DNA from: Roseateles sp.
GTDB taxonomy: Bacteria; Pseudomonadota; Gammaproteobacteria; Burkholderiales; Burkholderiaceae
DNA length: 48,509 bases
Reading direction: 5' to 3'
Assembly (NCBI GenBank): GCA_019232985.1
Contig: JAFAMW010000071.1
Coordinates: forward strand, 1 to 48,509
Part shown: positions 47,586 through 48,509 of the stretch, one piece after another
Position numbering within the stretch: the first letter of the stretch is position 1
Layout: every line of letters starts with the position of its first letter
Notes under the pieces: generated by a model
Database searches by the model: none
Told to the model about the DNA's origin: nothing
Seen by the model: the letters and a program-made list of their open reading frames with translations, nothing else
Made by a program: the position numbers and the translations under genes

Positions 47586-47616
47586 AAGCAAAAAAGCCGG
47601 CGCTGAGGCCGGCTTT
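47586..47616 (-). terminator. Rho-independent terminator of the cytochrome gene
   Basis: On the minus strand AAAGCCGG and CCGGCTTT pair around a short loop, followed by a run of T (TTTTTTGCTTT counting the end of the stem). It lies 21 bp after the cytochrome stop codon. Confidence 0.85.
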
Positions 47617-47636
47617 CCTGCGCGCGAGACAAGCGT

Positions 47637-48185
47637 TCAGTTCGGCGCCGAGGCGGCCTCCGGCGGCGTGAACTTGGGCTCGTCGAACTTCGCGCCGCCA
47701 TGGTCGGCCATGTAGACGACGGCGCGCGCGACCTCGAAGTCGCTGAGGTCGCCGCCGCCCTGGGCCGGCATATTGCCCTTGCCGTGCAGGGCAGAGTGGA
47801 GCAGCGCATCGAAGCCCTGGCCGATGCGCGGGCCCCAGGCCGCGGCGTCGCCGAACTTCGGGGCGCCGAGCGCGCCGGCCGCGTGGCAGGCCGAGCAGGT
47901 CGACTGGAACACCTGTTCGCCGGTCTTCATCGCGTTGGGATCGGCGGCGTCCTTGACCTCGACGCTCGCGACCGGCGCGATGCGCTCGAGCACCGCCTTG
48001 CCCTCAAGGGACTGTTCGGTGCCGGCCGACGGCTTGGTCTCGGAGCTGACCGAGGTGGCCAGCATGATGATCACGGCGATCGGCACGACGAAGGCAAAAA
48101 CGACGGCCAAGACCAGTTGCTTGGGCGTCTTGATCGGACCCTCGTGGGTCTCGTGTGCTGCGTCGCTCTCTTGTGTTGCGCTCAT
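47637..48185 (-). CDS. Membrane-anchored cytochrome c5-type monohaem protein
   Basis: A 182-residue protein. A single N-terminal helix (about 22-44, LVLAVVFAFVVPIAVIIML) anchors it in the inner membrane with the bulk in the periplasm. The haem motif is CSACH (Cys97, Cys100, His101), and Met139 in GNMPAQGG is the likely sixth ligand. QVFQSTCSACHAAGALGAPKFGD is typical of the c5 group that carries electrons to terminal oxidases. GAGGA lies 5-6 nt before ATG 48185. No oxidase genes are near. Confidence 0.93.
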   Translation of the reverse strand: MSATQESDAAHETHEGPIKTPKQLVLAVVFAFVVPIAVIIMLATSVSSETKPSAGTEQSLEGKAVLERIAPVASVEVKDAADPNAMKTGEQVFQSTCSACHAAGALGAPKFGDAAAWGPRIGQGFDALLHSALHGKGNMPAQGGGDLSDFEVARAVVYMADHGGAKFDEPKFTPPEAASAPN

Positions 48186-48320
48186 GAAATCCTCGTAGAC
48201 ACCGGCGATGCGCCAGGCTCGCCGCCAGACTCTGCACAACCCGCGCCACACAGCTTTGTCTCCTGGCACGGGCCGGCGCAGTATAGCCAGCGCTCACGCA
48301 GCCGGACCTGGGGTCACTGC

Positions 48321-48326
48321 TAGAAT
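48321..48326 (+). promoter_or_regulatory. -10 element of the tRNA-Arg gene
   Basis: TAGAAT ends 11 bp before the mature 5' end of the tRNA, which would put the start of transcription about 5 nt upstream of the tRNA. No strong -35 is visible. Confidence 0.4.
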
Positions 48327-48337
48327 CCGCAGCGTCG

Positions 48338-48413
48338 GCGCCCGTAGCTCAATGGATAGAGTACTGCCCTCCGAAGGCAGGGGTTGTTGGTTCGATCCCA
48401 ACCGGGCGCGCCA
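48338..48413 (+). tRNA. tRNA-Arg (anticodon CCG)
   Basis: A complete cloverleaf. The acceptor stem is GCGCCCG (48338-48344) with CGGGCGC (48403-48409), the anticodon loop is CTCCGAA with anticodon CCG (reads CGG), and the T-arm is GTTGG-TTCGATC-CCAAC. The CCA end is encoded (48411-48413). Confidence 0.97.
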
Positions 48414-48429
48414 TACGGATCAAAGACTT

Positions 48430-48456
48430 AAGCCACCTCGGGGTGGCTTTTGTTTT
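48430..48456 (+). terminator. Terminator after tRNA-Arg
   Basis: AAGCCACC-TCGG-GGTGGCTT is a perfect 8-bp stem followed by TTGTTTT. The last 50 bp of the window beyond it are AT-richer and contain a possible ATG at 48474, but too little is visible to call a gene. Confidence 0.85.
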
Positions 48457-48509
48457 GGCGGTATGAAAAAAGTATGAAAAACCAGGGGGCACGAACTGAC
48501 CCTCGCGCG

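Noticed and set aside
47545..47671. Short plus-strand frame starting at the mirrored hipB start
   Set aside because: It runs through the cytochrome terminator and into the antisense of the cytochrome gene; the similarity to hipB stops after three codons because it is produced by the inverted repeat.

Overview
The window reads as a chromosomal segment of a high-GC betaproteobacterium, most likely Burkholderiales. The signs are very GC-rich codon use throughout, an ilvE gene followed directly by a small zf-CHCC zinc protein, lplT-alr-radA in close proximity, a lysine/alanine-tailed SWIB protein, and an MHFG-type PEP-CTERM protein together with an exosortase-associated hydrolase. The order is inferred from gene content and local gene order, not from a marker tree.

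Layout. 1-5.2 kb: end of a PglL/Wzy-type protein, a GT39/ArnT-like glycosyltransferase, a four-repeat membrane protein, moaC, a BepA-like periplasmic M48 protease and a small holin-4-like membrane protein. 5.4-9.7 kb: SWIB/histone-tail protein, MHFG PEP-CTERM protein, uvrA. 9.8-13.9 kb: two tandem secreted S9 peptidases. 14.0-18.4 kb: two adjacent class III nucleotide-cyclase-type proteins, one fused to an ATPase and a helical repeat region. 18.4-25.6 kb: an accessory block with LysR, a translationally coupled MFS exporter and TauD-like dioxygenase, and a convergent 1154-residue protein that joins an N-terminal ferredoxin-like region, a DyP peroxidase and a P450-like domain, followed by a tiny VVGHR-repeat protein. 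25.8-28.7 kb: PAS-LuxR regulator, CRP-family regulator, M48 lipoprotein, flavin reductase. 28.7-29.7 kb: a probable IS630 relic and a Phd/PIN toxin-antitoxin pair. 29.8-43.7 kb: mostly housekeeping (lplT, alr, two amino-acid or metabolite exporters, CcdA plus thioredoxin, exosortase-associated hydrolase, radA, a diguanylate cyclase, ilvE, zinc protein, YheT-like hydrolase). 43.7-45.9 kb: a persulfide-response locus (ETHE1-like MBL protein divergent from a two-cysteine ArsR repressor and two YeeE/YedE sulfur transporters). 45.9-48.5 kb: hipBA, a membrane-anchored cytochrome c5, tRNA-Arg(CCG) and its terminator.

How the parts fit. Signalling is well represented: two class III cyclase domains, a CRP-family protein with an intact cyclic-nucleotide signature and a GGDEF enzyme with an I-site. 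The sulfur locus is a coherent self-regulated unit. The most unusual object is the three-module haem protein at 21.6-25.0 kb. Its DyP part keeps its main motifs, while its P450-like part keeps the haem cysteine but has lost both the ExxR motif and the acid-alcohol pair. At least eight genes also show a -10-like hexamer placed 6-7 nt before the ATG with no Shine-Dalgarno, which points to frequent leaderless transcription.
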